NCBI GenBank assembly: GCA_023411815.1 | Contig: JAEYOJ010000127.1 | Span: 38,449 to 102,448, forward strand | Direction of reading: 5' to 3' | Source of the DNA: Pseudomonadota bacterium | GTDB taxonomy: Bacteria; Desulfobacterota; Desulfovibrionia; Desulfovibrionales; Desulfovibrionaceae | DNA length: 64,000 bases | In this document: positions 45,001-52,986 of the stretch, in pieces | Layout of the letters: every line of letters starts with the position of its first letter | Position numbering within the stretch: the stretch's first letter is position 1 | Made by a program: the position numbers and the translations under genes | Notes under the pieces: generated by a model | Databases searched by the model: none | What the model was told of the DNA's origin: nothing | Seen by the model: only the letters and a program-made list of their open reading frames with translations

Positions 45001-46266
45001 TTAGTATGTCCGGATATACTTGGCAATATGCTTGGCAGCGAATTTCGCGCCGCCCCGCCGGGTGGAGACGTATTCCTCGACCTGGGCGCGCAGCTTGTCC
45101 TTGGGCCGCGCCTTCTTGAGGTCGGCCACCAGGGTCATGGCGACATCCTCCGGCGTCCGGGCCATCTGGACCAGCCCCTGGTCCATGAGGCCGGTGCCGA
45201 CCCAGGCGAAATTGTCCCAGTATGGGCCGATGACCGGAGCCACGCCCGCGGCCAGGGGCTCCAGGAAATTCTGGCCGCCCAGGGGCGCGAGGCTCCCGCC
45301 CACGAAGGCGGCGCGGGCCAGGTGGTAGGCCGCGCCCAGCTCGCCGAAGGCGTCCCAGAGGATGACCGTGCCCGGCGATGCGGGGGCGTGCATGCCGCTG
45401 CGGGCCGTCCAGCGGACGCGCATGCGCGCCAGGCGTTCCCGCCAAGCCGCCGCTCGCTCCATATGTCTGGGGAACAGCCCCACGACCGTGGCCGGGCGTT
45501 CGCGCAGCAGGCTCGCGATGACGCGCTCCACCAGGGGCTCCTCCTCTGCACGCACGGAGCCGAGCACCACGAAGGGCGCGCCGGGACGCAGGATCGCCGC
45601 CAGGGGGTTGTGTGCATAGGGCAGCTCCTGGCTCAGCTTCACGCGGTCGAACTTCATGTTGGGCATGATGGAGACGCGTTCTCGGCCGAAGAGCAGGCCG
45701 AAGCGCATGGCGTCGGTCTCGGACATGGCCAGCACCTCGCGCGGCCCCATGGCGCGCATGAGATCCTGGGCAAGCAGGTAGCCGGCCAGACTGCGCGGGC
45801 GCATGCGGCCGTTGACCAGCACCACGGGCACTCCCCGGGCCCGGCAGGCGGCCAGCAATCCGGGCCACAGCTCGGATTCCAGCAGCACGACGACGTCCGG
45901 CCGCACCTGGGCCAGCGCCCTGGCCATGATCCCGGGCTTGTCGAAGGGGCAGAAGGCCGTGAACAGCCTGCGCCCCCCTTGGGCGTCGTTCAGTTCGCCC
46001 GCGGCCTGATCGAGGACCGTCAGGCCCTGGGCAGTGTTGGTCGTGGCCAAGGCCGTGAACGAGGGCGCCTCTTCCGCCAGCGCGCGGAGCAATTCCGTGG
46101 CCAGGTAGGCCTCGCCGCCGGAAGCGGCCTGCACCCACAGCCCGGCCTTGGGCAGGGGCTCCAGCAGGGCGCGCTGCTCGTATCCCTGGCGCAGCCGCCT
46201 GTTCCGGCGCAGCAGGGGCATGGCCGCTGACCAGCCCAGGCCGTAAATGGCGCGGGCAATGCTCAT
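45001..46266 (-). CDS. waaA: 3-deoxy-D-manno-octulosonic acid transferase
   Basis: Adds KDO to lipid A at the inner membrane (GT30). 421 residues, N-terminal membrane anchor region (ARAIYGLGWSAAMPLL), WVQAASGGEAYLA (the usual WIHAxSxGE motif), TTNTAQG, ESELWPGLL, LVNGRM and a C-terminal GGSLAPLGGQNFLEPLAAGVAPVIGP. The start at 46266 has GGAAGG; an in-frame ATG at 46284 with GGAGAG is an alternative. kdsB follows after 5 bp. Confidence 0.95.
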   Translation of the reverse strand: MSIARAIYGLGWSAAMPLLRRNRRLRQGYEQRALLEPLPKAGLWVQAASGGEAYLATELLRALAEEAPSFTALATTNTAQGLTVLDQAAGELNDAQGGRRLFTAFCPFDKPGIMARALAQVRPDVVVLLESELWPGLLAACRARGVPVVLVNGRMRPRSLAGYLLAQDLMRAMGPREVLAMSETDAMRFGLLFGRERVSIMPNMKFDRVKLSQELPYAHNPLAAILRPGAPFVVLGSVRAEEEPLVERVIASLLRERPATVVGLFPRHMERAAAWRERLARMRVRWTARSGMHAPASPGTVILWDAFGELGAAYHLARAAFVGGSLAPLGGQNFLEPLAAGVAPVIGPYWDNFAWVGTGLMDQGLVQMARTPEDVAMTLVADLKKARPKDKLRAQVEEYVSTRRGGAKFAAKHIAKYIRTY

Positions 46267-46342
46267 GGCCAAAGGTCCTTCCATGTGCTCTCCACTCGAA
46301 ACCGTCGATTCGACCGGTCGGCTGTCGGAAAACGGGGGCGGA

Positions 46343-47263
46343 TCAGACTTTCGGCCTGCGCCCGTGGGCCTCCAGCCCCAGATCCATGAGGCGCCTGACG
46401 AGCGCATTGAAGTCCAGCCCGGCCTCGCGCGCGGCTTGGGGCACGAGGCTCGTGGGAGTCATGCCCGGCAGGGTGTTCACCTCGAGGATGTAGGGCGCAT
46501 CGCCGTCGAGCATGAAGTCCGCGCGGCTGTACCCGCGCAGCTTCAGGGCCTTGTGCGCGCGCATGGACAGCTCCTGCACGCGGCGGGTGACACTCTCCGG
46601 GATGGGCGCCGGGCATATCTCCTCGGCGCCGCCGTGCGTGTACTTGCAGCGATAGTCGAAGTAGGCGCAGCCGGCGGGCCGGATGAGGATAAGGGGCAGT
46701 GCCTTCTCGCCCAGGATGGCGCTGGTGACCTCCTGTCCAGTCACGCCTTCTTCCAGCAGGACGGTTTCGCCGCGGGCGAAGATGCGTTCCATGGCCGGGG
46801 CCAGCTCCTCGGCCTTGTTCACCCTGCACAGGTCCAGGCTCGACCCGCCCATGTTGGGCTTGACGAAGAGAGGAAAGCGCAGCCTCGTGCTCCAGCCGGC
46901 CTGGGGACGGCGGGGCAGGTACTCCCAGTTCGGAGTGGGAATGCCGGCGCGGGCGAAGACCTGTTTGGCGCAGGCCTTGTTCAGGGCCAGGAAGGAGGCC
47001 TTGGGTCCCGAGCCCTGATAGGGGCAGTCCACCTGCTCCAGCATGGCCTGCACGAGCCCGTCTTCTCCGGGCGTGCCGTGCATGTTGATGAAGGCGAAGT
47101 CGGATTCCGAGGCAAGCTCGAGGATGTCGTCGAAGCGTTCGGCAGGGTCCAGGCGCGTAACCTTGCAGCCCAGCCGCAGCAAGGCTTCATGGATCTTGGC
47201 CGCCCCGGACAGGGAGACTTCACGCTCGTTGGACCAGCCTCCCGCGATCAAAAGCACACGCAT
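46343..47263 (-). CDS. ddl: D-alanine--D-alanine ligase
   Basis: ATP-grasp enzyme making D-Ala-D-Ala for peptidoglycan. 306 residues: AGGWSNEREVSLSGA, NMHGTPGEDGLVQ, FVKPNMGGSSLDL, YTHGGAEEICPAP and VNTLPGMTPTSLVPQ. AAAGG precedes the ATG. The gene starts 44 bp inside the end of the HD-domain gene. Confidence 0.96.
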   Translation of the reverse strand: MRVLLIAGGWSNEREVSLSGAAKIHEALLRLGCKVTRLDPAERFDDILELASESDFAFINMHGTPGEDGLVQAMLEQVDCPYQGSGPKASFLALNKACAKQVFARAGIPTPNWEYLPRRPQAGWSTRLRFPLFVKPNMGGSSLDLCRVNKAEELAPAMERIFARGETVLLEEGVTGQEVTSAILGEKALPLILIRPAGCAYFDYRCKYTHGGAEEICPAPIPESVTRRVQELSMRAHKALKLRGYSRADFMLDGDAPYILEVNTLPGMTPTSLVPQAAREAGLDFNALVRRLMDLGLEAHGRRPKV

Positions 47264-47819
47264 TGAGGTCGACCTTTAGGTAATCGTTAAGCCGTTGTTC
47301 CAATTCAAGGGAATCTTCCATGGTCAGGCGAATCTTGTTCCTGATATCTTCCGTCAGGCCGTATCTCTCGGAAATGTCCTGGAAACGTTCCGTCACGGAG
47401 ACGATGGTGTCGTGGCGCACGCGCTTGTCGGCGTAGAGCACGGCCAAGGGCAGGAAAAAACGTTCCACATCGGGCTCGAAGGGCCAATGCACATGATGAA
47501 GGACGCCGTGTGAGATGAGCGGATTGCCCGTGAGCTGCAAAGCCCAGGCGGCTCCGATCTGGCTGTGGTTGCCGCCGAAGGCGATGCTGTAGGCCTTGCC
47601 AAGATCGTGCAGCAGGGCCGAGGCGCGCACTGTCTGCACGCAGACCGCGGCGCCCAGCTCCTCGGCGCGCAGGGACAGGGCGGTGGCCACTTCCGCCACA
47701 AGCTGGCTGTGCCGTCGAATGTGCGCCGGCATGTCGTGCACGTCCCAGAAGCCGAAGCACTCCGCATCCGAGGGAGTGCGCCACTCTGGACGGCAACGGG
47801 AGGGGAAAGGCGAGGCCAT
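47220..47819 (-). CDS. HD-domain protein, uncharacterised
   Basis: 199 residues with the HD phosphohydrolase pattern: H in IRRHSQLVAEV, then ALLHDLGKAY and GGNHSQIGA, then HHVHWPF, D towards the C-terminus. Such domains hydrolyse phosphate esters; substrate unknown. The start at 47819 has CGGAGCC. Its last 44 bp overlap ddl in another frame, which could couple the two or mean that the true C-terminus is lineage-specific. Confidence 0.8.
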   Translation of the reverse strand: MASPFPSRCRPEWRTPSDAECFGFWDVHDMPAHIRRHSQLVAEVATALSLRAEELGAAVCVQTVRASALLHDLGKAYSIAFGGNHSQIGAAWALQLTGNPLISHGVLHHVHWPFEPDVERFFLPLAVLYADKRVRHDTIVSVTERFQDISERYGLTEDIRNKIRLTMEDSLELEQRLNDYLKVDLNACAFDRGRLVQRA

Positions 47820-47945
47820 GACGGCTCCGATGGTTCGGTTGCGTGAATCCTTCCGACGTTGTCGCGGACCGGACAATAATAATTACCAGGGAAGAAAGCG
47901 AAAGGCAAAGAGTGCGGTTTCCGTGAGAAGCGGATTGCAAGCCTC

Positions 47946-47972
47946 TAAACTTCCCAGCTTTTTGGCCGATGA
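47946..47972 (+). promoter_or_regulatory. sigma-28 (FliA) promoter
   Basis: TAAA-N15-GCCGATGA, which is the flagellar sigma-28 consensus (TAAA-N15-GCCGATAA) with one mismatch. It lies 64 bp upstream of the ATG of the 165-residue unknown gene. A CGTGGCT/AGCCACG stem (47984-48010) falls in the predicted leader. Confidence 0.75.
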
Positions 47973-48036
47973 AACATAAAGGTCGTGGCTTTACGGACAA
48001 GCGAGCCACGGGTGATTACGAGAAAACGGGAGAACC

Positions 48037-48534
48037 ATGGCCAAGATTTTGCGCATGAGCGACTATGCCGGAACCTCCGCTTCCGTTGACACCGCCGGCT
48101 CCGGAAGACCGGGTGGCGACCTCGGGGCGACCGAAGCCCCGGACTCGGCAATGCGCCTGCGCATGAACGACATCCTTGGCCGGGACTACGGCCGGCTGGA
48201 GGATGTGGTCTACGGCATTCTGCGCATCCGCGAGATTCTCGACCGCCACGTGGGACCGAGTCCCGAGTGGCAGAGGCTGCTCCTGGATCTTCTGCGCGAG
48301 TCCTGCCGGGCCAAGCGCCCGGGCCCGTTCAAGCGTTCTGGCCGCGCCGCCCGGAGCGGCAGGGCCACGGTCCAGGCCCTCAGCGCCGTGCAGCGCATCC
48401 AGCTCTACATCGAAGGGCGCATCGAGGAACGCAACGCCCTGGAACTCGGCTCGGCCGTGGTCATCCTCAAGCTCATCGAGCATACCCCCGCCGCGCGCTC
48501 GCTGCTGCGCGCTCCAGCCAGCAAGAGCCTCTGA
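48037..48534 (+). CDS. unknown protein, probable FliA regulon member
   Basis: 165 residues; I do not recognise the family. The first 40 residues are Gly/Ser/Ala-rich and likely disordered. Residues 40-85 (MRLRMNDILGRDYGRLEDVVYGILRIREILDRHV) and 110-155 (VQRIQLYIEGRIEERNALELGSAVVILKLIEH) look like two helical segments joined by an Arg/Gly-rich basic linker (RAKRPGPFKRSGRAARSGRA). No membrane segment or signal peptide. CGGGAGAA precedes the ATG, and a sigma-28 promoter lies upstream, so a flagellar or chemotaxis role is inferred. yajQ follows after 70 bp. Confidence 0.7.
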   Translation: MAKILRMSDYAGTSASVDTAGSGRPGGDLGATEAPDSAMRLRMNDILGRDYGRLEDVVYGILRIREILDRHVGPSPEWQRLLLDLLRESCRAKRPGPFKRSGRAARSGRATVQALSAVQRIQLYIEGRIEERNALELGSAVVILKLIEHTPAARSLLRAPASKSL

Positions 48535-48604
48535 CCCCCTGGCGAAATGCTTCGCCCTCTGGTATGCACCTGCCTCCGGATAAACGAATTCTTGGAGGTG
48601 CGTC

Positions 48605-49096
48605 ATGCCTTCGTTCGATATCGTCAGCCAGGTGGACCCGCAGGAACTGGACAATGCCGTGAACAACGTTCGCAAGGAAGTCGAAACCCGCTACGATTTC
48701 CGCGGCGTGAACACGGTCATCGACCTGAACAAGAAAGACAAGAAGATCAGCGTTCTCACGGGCGACGAGATGAAGATCAAGGCGCTCAAGGAGATGCTCG
48801 CGGCCAACTGCGCCAAGCGCAAGGTGGACCCCAAGTTCCTGGAGTGGGGCAAGGTCGAGCCTACCTCCAAGGGGCAGGTCAAGGCCGAGGTCAAGATCAA
48901 GGAAGGCATCTCCAAGGACATGGCCAAGAAGATCGTCAAGCTGATCAAGGATAAGGGCCTCAAGGTGCAGCCGGCCATTCAGGACGAGCAGGTGCGCGTC
49001 ACGGGCAAGAAGATCGACGACCTGCAGGAAGTCATCCAGATGCTCAAGACCGCCGACCTGGAGTTGCCCCTGCAGTACGTGAACATGAAGAGCTAG
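48605..49096 (+). CDS. yajQ: YajQ-family nucleotide-binding protein
   Basis: 163 residues, full length for the family: MPSFDIVSQVDPQELDNAVNN at the start, KKDKKISVLTGDEMKIKAL, KVDPKFLEWG and QAIQDEQVRVTGKKIDDLQEVIQ near the end. Family members bind nucleotides or RNA, and some bind c-di-GMP as effectors. TTGGAGG precedes the ATG. Confidence 0.95.
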   Translation: MPSFDIVSQVDPQELDNAVNNVRKEVETRYDFRGVNTVIDLNKKDKKISVLTGDEMKIKALKEMLAANCAKRKVDPKFLEWGKVEPTSKGQVKAEVKIKEGISKDMAKKIVKLIKDKGLKVQPAIQDEQVRVTGKKIDDLQEVIQMLKTADLELPLQYVNMKS

Positions 49097-49097
49097 C

Positions 49098-49133
49098 CTG
49101 GGCCCAGGGAGGGCGCAGCCGCTCTCCGGTTTC
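49098..49133 (+). repeat. intergenic mosaic repeat, truncated copy
   Basis: GGGCCCAGGGAGGGCGCAGCC followed by GCTCTCCGGTTTCC matches the 3' part of the repeat at 50782-50850. It lies directly after the yajQ stop. Confidence 0.5.
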
Positions 49134-49289
49134 CAGCCGGTCTTGCCGAGAGGGCCGGCGAAACGGCTCGCATATACGGTCCCGGAATGGCCATTTGCAT
49201 TGACGTGGCGGCTCGCTCTGCTTACTTCAATGGCAGCCGGACAACCATTCCCTTCCAGTGCGCCACCTTCAAGCGGAGGAGATCACATC

Positions 49290-49517
49290 ATGTGTCTTGC
49301 CGTGCCCATGGAGATCGAGGCCATCAACGGCAGCGTGGCCGACGTGCGCGTCGGTCAGGTACGCCATCAGGTTCGCCTGGACATCATCGACGAGCAGCCC
49401 CAGGTCGGCGACTTCGTCATCGTCCATGCCGGTTTCGCCCTCCGCCGCATCGACCGCGAGGAAGGCCTGGCCACCCTCAAGCTGTTCCAGGAAGGGTTGA
49501 ACCTTGAACTTTCTTGA
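49290..49517 (+). CDS. hypC: hydrogenase maturation chaperone HypC
   Basis: 75 residues starting MCLAVPMEIE, whose Cys after the initiator Met is the functional residue. HypC carries the Fe(CN)2CO unit with HypD and delivers it to the hydrogenase large subunit. GCGGAGGAG precedes the ATG; it overlaps hypD by 14 bp. Confidence 0.96.
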   Translation: MCLAVPMEIEAINGSVADVRVGQVRHQVRLDIIDEQPQVGDFVIVHAGFALRRIDREEGLATLKLFQEGLNLELS

Positions 49518-50592
49518 TAAATTCCACGATCCCGAGTTGTGTCGGCGGCTTCTGGACCTCATCCACAAGGAGTCCAAGGGCCTGCGCTTCATGGAGGTCT
49601 GCGGCACGCACACAGTGTCCATCTTCCAGAGCGGCATCCACACGCTGCTGCCCGAGAACGTGGTGCACCTGACCGGGCCGGGCTGCCCCGTATGCGTGAC
49701 CCATGACCGCGAGGTGGCGGCCTACCTGGAGCTGGCCGGACGTCCCGGCGTGACCATCGCCACCTTCGGCGATCTCATGAAGGTGCCTGGTCCCAAGGGC
49801 CGCAACCTGAAGACCGCCCAGGCCGACGGCGCAGACGTGCGCGTGGTCTACTCGCCCTTCGACTCCCTGGATCTGGCCCGCAAGCTTCCGGACCGGCAGG
49901 TGGTCTTCCTGGGCATCGGTTTCGAAACCACGGCCCCGGCCGTGGCCGCCACGCTCAAGGCCGCCCGCGAGCAGAAGCTCTCCAATTTCAAGGTCCTGCC
50001 CTTCCACAAGCTCGTGCCGCCCGCCTTGCGCGGACTGCTGAGCGATCCGGACATGCGCATCGAGGGCTTCATCCTGCCCGGCCACGTCTCGGCGGTCATC
50101 GGTCTCGAACCCTACAAGTTCCTGGGCGGCGAGTTCGGCCTGCCCGCGGCCATCACGGGCTTCGAGCCCCTGGACCTGCTGCAGGCGCTGCTGTTCATGG
50201 TGCGCCAGAGGAATTCCGGCGACAATGAGGTCGTCAACCTGTACCGCCGCGTGGTCGCGGACACAGGCAATCCCAAGGCCATGCAGGTCATGTACGAGGT
50301 CTTCGAGCCGGCCGACGCCTTGTGGCGCGGCATAGGCGTCATCCCGGACAGCGGCTTGGCCATTCGCGAGGAATACGCCGAGCACGACGCCTTCCGCGCC
50401 CTCGATCTCACGCTGCCCGAAGTGCCGTCCCTGCCGGGCTGCCGCTGCGGCGACGTGCTCAAGGGCAAGATGCGGCCGGACCAGTGCCCCCTGTTCAAGA
50501 AGGCCTGCACGCCAGCCACGCCCGTGGGGCCGTGCATGGTTTCCACCGAGGGCAGCTGCGCGGCGTATTTCAAGTATCAGCTCGACGCATAG
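49504..50592 (+). CDS. hypD: hydrogenase maturation protein HypD
   Basis: Assembles the Fe(CN)2CO group on HypC. 362 residues: MEVCGTHT, GPGCPVCVT (redox Cys pair), IGFETTAPAVA and the C-terminal 4Fe-4S ligands in GCRCGDVL, QCPLFKKAC and GPCMVSTEGSC. The start is a TTG at 49504 (next residues NFLDKF match the family start), preceded by AGGAAGGG, inside the end of hypC; no ATG fits. Confidence 0.95.
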   Translation: MNFLDKFHDPELCRRLLDLIHKESKGLRFMEVCGTHTVSIFQSGIHTLLPENVVHLTGPGCPVCVTHDREVAAYLELAGRPGVTIATFGDLMKVPGPKGRNLKTAQADGADVRVVYSPFDSLDLARKLPDRQVVFLGIGFETTAPAVAATLKAAREQKLSNFKVLPFHKLVPPALRGLLSDPDMRIEGFILPGHVSAVIGLEPYKFLGGEFGLPAAITGFEPLDLLQALLFMVRQRNSGDNEVVNLYRRVVADTGNPKAMQVMYEVFEPADALWRGIGVIPDSGLAIREEYAEHDAFRALDLTLPEVPSLPGCRCGDVLKGKMRPDQCPLFKKACTPATPVGPCMVSTEGSCAAYFKYQLDA

Positions 50593-50613
50593 CGTCGTCC
50601 AGTCAGGAATGAA

Positions 50614-50847
50614 GATGCCTCCGGCGGCTGGGGGAGTAACGACTCCCCCAGACCCCCCGCATTGTGTGAATGGCTCCCGCCGAAGCGGCGGGAGCCATTC
50701 ACACGGGCAGGGATAATTCGCCCTGCCGAGGCACGCGAACGCCCCCGAGCCGGCCGATTCCTCCGGCCGGCCCGGAATACGGGGTCCAGGGGGCCTTGCT
50801 CCCTGGCGGGGTGAGGTCTGGAGAGGGGCGCCGCCCCTCTCCGGTTT
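50614..50847 (+). repeat. compound intergenic repeat (long form, copy B)
   Basis: Block 1 (50614-50659) starts ATGCCTCCGGCGGCTGGGGG. Block 2 (50664-50704) is a 19-bp perfect hairpin with apex CGCCGAAGCGGCG. A linker with two smaller GC stems (GGGCAGGG/CCCTGCC and CGGCCGG pairs) follows. Block 3 (50782-50847) is GGGTCCAGGG...CTCCCTGGCGGG with hairpin GAGAGGGGC/GCCCCTCTC. It fills the whole hypD-hypE gap, splitting genes that are often adjacent. Confidence 0.82.
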
Positions 50848-50875
50848 CTTCAACGCCGACCAGACCAGGTGACAC

Positions 50876-51883
50876 ATGAACGACGCCAAGGTTCTTCTCG
50901 ATTACGGCAGCGGAGGTCGGGCTTCGCACCGGCTCATCGGCGAGCTTCTGCTGCGCCATTTCCGGAGCCCGGAGCTGGCCAGGCTCAACGACGCGGCCGT
51001 CCTGGACCTGCGCGGCCCCGTGGCCGTGAGCACGGACAGCTTCACCGTGGATCCCATCTTCTTTCCTGGCGGCGATATCGGCTCTCTTGCCGTGCATGGC
51101 ACGGTCAATGACGTGGCCATGCTCGGCGCGAAGCCGCTGTACCTGACCTGCGCGCTCATCCTGGAGGAAGGCCTGCCCATGGCCGACCTGGAGCGCATCG
51201 TGGCGTCCCTGGGTCGGGCCGCCGAGGCGGCGGGCGTGGCCGTGGTCACCGGCGACACCAAGGTCGTGCCTCGAGGCCAGGCCGACAGGATATTCATCAA
51301 CACCACCGGCATCGGCCAGATCGTTGCCGCGACGCCGCCCTCGGGCGAGCGCGCCAAGCCGGGCGACGCGATCCTGGTTAGCGGCACCATGGGCGACCAC
51401 GGTCTGACCATCCTGTCCCAGCGCGAGGGCTTGGCCTTCGATGCGCCGGTTGCGAGCGACTCGGCCTGCCTGAGCCACCTCATCCTCAAGCTTCTGGAGG
51501 CCCTGCCCGACATCCACGTCCTGCGCGACCCCACGCGCGGCGGCCTGGCCACGACACTCAACGAGATCGCCGGCCAGTCCCGCGCCGGTTGCCTCATCGA
51601 GGAATCCAGCCTGCCGGTGAATCCGGCCGTGAAGGCCGGTTGCTCCTTCCTGGGCCTTGATCCGCTCTATCTGGCCAACGAGGGCAAGTTCATCTGCATC
51701 CTGCCCGAAACCCAGGCCGGCGCGGCGCTGGAAATCCTGCGCGCCGACCCGCTGGGCAAGGACGCCGCGCGCATTGGCACGGTAACGGCCGAGAATCCCG
51801 GCAAGGTCGTCATGCGCACGCCCCTCGGCGGCCATCGCATGCTGTCCATGCTGGAAGGCGAGCAATTGCCCCGGATCTGCTGA
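50876..51883 (+). CDS. hypE: hydrogenase maturation protein HypE
   Basis: Dehydrates the carbamoyl group received from HypF to a thiocyanate on its C-terminal Cys. 335 residues: DYGSGGRASHRLIGE, LNDAAVLD, TDSFTVDPIFFPGGDIG, TGDTKVV and DPTRGGLATTLNEIA; the protein ends PRIC, the required terminal cysteine. A GAP-type AGGTG precedes the ATG. Terminator follows. Confidence 0.97.
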   Translation: MNDAKVLLDYGSGGRASHRLIGELLLRHFRSPELARLNDAAVLDLRGPVAVSTDSFTVDPIFFPGGDIGSLAVHGTVNDVAMLGAKPLYLTCALILEEGLPMADLERIVASLGRAAEAAGVAVVTGDTKVVPRGQADRIFINTTGIGQIVAATPPSGERAKPGDAILVSGTMGDHGLTILSQREGLAFDAPVASDSACLSHLILKLLEALPDIHVLRDPTRGGLATTLNEIAGQSRAGCLIEESSLPVNPAVKAGCSFLGLDPLYLANEGKFICILPETQAGAALEILRADPLGKDAARIGTVTAENPGKVVMRTPLGGHRMLSMLEGEQLPRIC

Positions 51884-51905
51884 TCCCGAGTGGAATTGGA
51901 AGAAG

Positions 51906-51940
51906 AAAGGCCCCGCCGGAGTCGATCCGGCGGGGCCTTT
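51906..51940. terminator. terminator between hypE and cheV
   Basis: A 14-bp perfect stem (AAAGGCCCCGCCGG and complement, loop AGTCGAT), 23 bp after hypE and 18 bp after cheV from the other side. The arm itself supplies a short TTT on both strands. Confidence 0.8.
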
Positions 51941-51957
51941 GACGTTCGAAAAGGGCT

Positions 51958-52914
51958 TCAGGCCGGCAAGCCGAAGCGCTCGGCGATGAGCTGCTTGGAG
52001 CGTGCGGCGAGATGGTTGATCTGCGGTTTGGTGATCTGGTCGTCCGCGCCCACGGCCTCTCCCTTGTGGCGCAGCTTGTCCGAGATGAGCGAGGAGAAGA
52101 GGATCACGGGCAGCCTGCGCAGTTCCGAGTCCTCCTTGATGCGCTTGGTAAGGGAATGGCCGTCCATGCTGGGCATCTCGATATCGGAGATGACGATCTG
52201 GACGAAGTCCGGCAGGTCGCGGCCTTCGCTGTTCACGCGTTCCTTGTAGGCCTGCAGGCGATCCCAGCCTTCGCGGCCGTTCTCGGCCGTTTCCACGCAG
52301 AAGTCGGCGCCTTCCAGCAGCGACTTGAGCATGTTGCGTACGAGCACCGAGTCATCCACGACCATGGCCCGGTAGCAGGCCTTCGTGGCGGTCCGCATGT
52401 GCGAATCAAGGCGCATGCGCATGCTCGGGTTGATCTCGGCCACGATCTTTTCCAGGTCCAGGATGAAGATGATGCGGCCGTCGATCTTGACCACGCCGGT
52501 GATGGAATCGCTGGAAAAGGAGGAGACGTAGCGGTTGGGCGGCTCCACGGCCTCCCAGCTCATGCGGTGGATGCGCGTGACGCCCGAGACGAGGAAGCCG
52601 GTGGTCACGGTGTTGAATTCAGTGACGATGACCTTGGGCTCCTGCTCCTCGTTGCGGGTCTTGCCGAGCCACATGGCTAGGTCCACCAGCGGGATGATGC
52701 GTGTGCGCTGGTTGAAGGCGCCCAGGATGGACGGGTGCGTGACCTGCGGCACTTCGGTGATCGTAGGCTGGCGGATGATCTCCAGGACCTTGGCTACGTT
52801 GACGCCGTAGTAGCCCTTGTAGGACTCGCCGTCCGCCGTCTGTTCGTCGATGTAGAACTCGACGATCTCAAGCTCGTTCGTCCCGGCTTCGAGAAGAATG
52901 TTATGCTGGGCCAT
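51958..52914 (-). CDS. cheV: chemotaxis protein CheV
   Basis: Adaptor coupling receptors to CheA with a receiver module. 318 residues: CheW domain about 15-170 (GVNVAKVLEIIRQP, GAFNQRTRIIPLVDLA), then a receiver domain 181-318 with acidic pair DD187-188, phospho-acceptor D244 in VISDIEMPSMDG and a KP near the end. GAGG precedes the ATG. Upstream of it is dus in the same direction. Confidence 0.95.
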   Translation of the reverse strand: MAQHNILLEAGTNELEIVEFYIDEQTADGESYKGYYGVNVAKVLEIIRQPTITEVPQVTHPSILGAFNQRTRIIPLVDLAMWLGKTRNEEQEPKVIVTEFNTVTTGFLVSGVTRIHRMSWEAVEPPNRYVSSFSSDSITGVVKIDGRIIFILDLEKIVAEINPSMRMRLDSHMRTATKACYRAMVVDDSVLVRNMLKSLLEGADFCVETAENGREGWDRLQAYKERVNSEGRDLPDFVQIVISDIEMPSMDGHSLTKRIKEDSELRRLPVILFSSLISDKLRHKGEAVGADDQITKPQINHLAARSKQLIAERFGLPA

Positions 52915-52986
52915 GGAATTGCCTCTGCTGTAACCAAGTAATTTGATGTGAGTGCTTCTGATTCATGAATGATGCACTCGGACGCG

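Noticed and set aside
48016..48675. Minus-strand frame opposite the 165-residue unknown gene
   Set aside because: The plus-strand gene has a ribosome-binding site and sigma-28 promoter, and the minus frame runs into yajQ.
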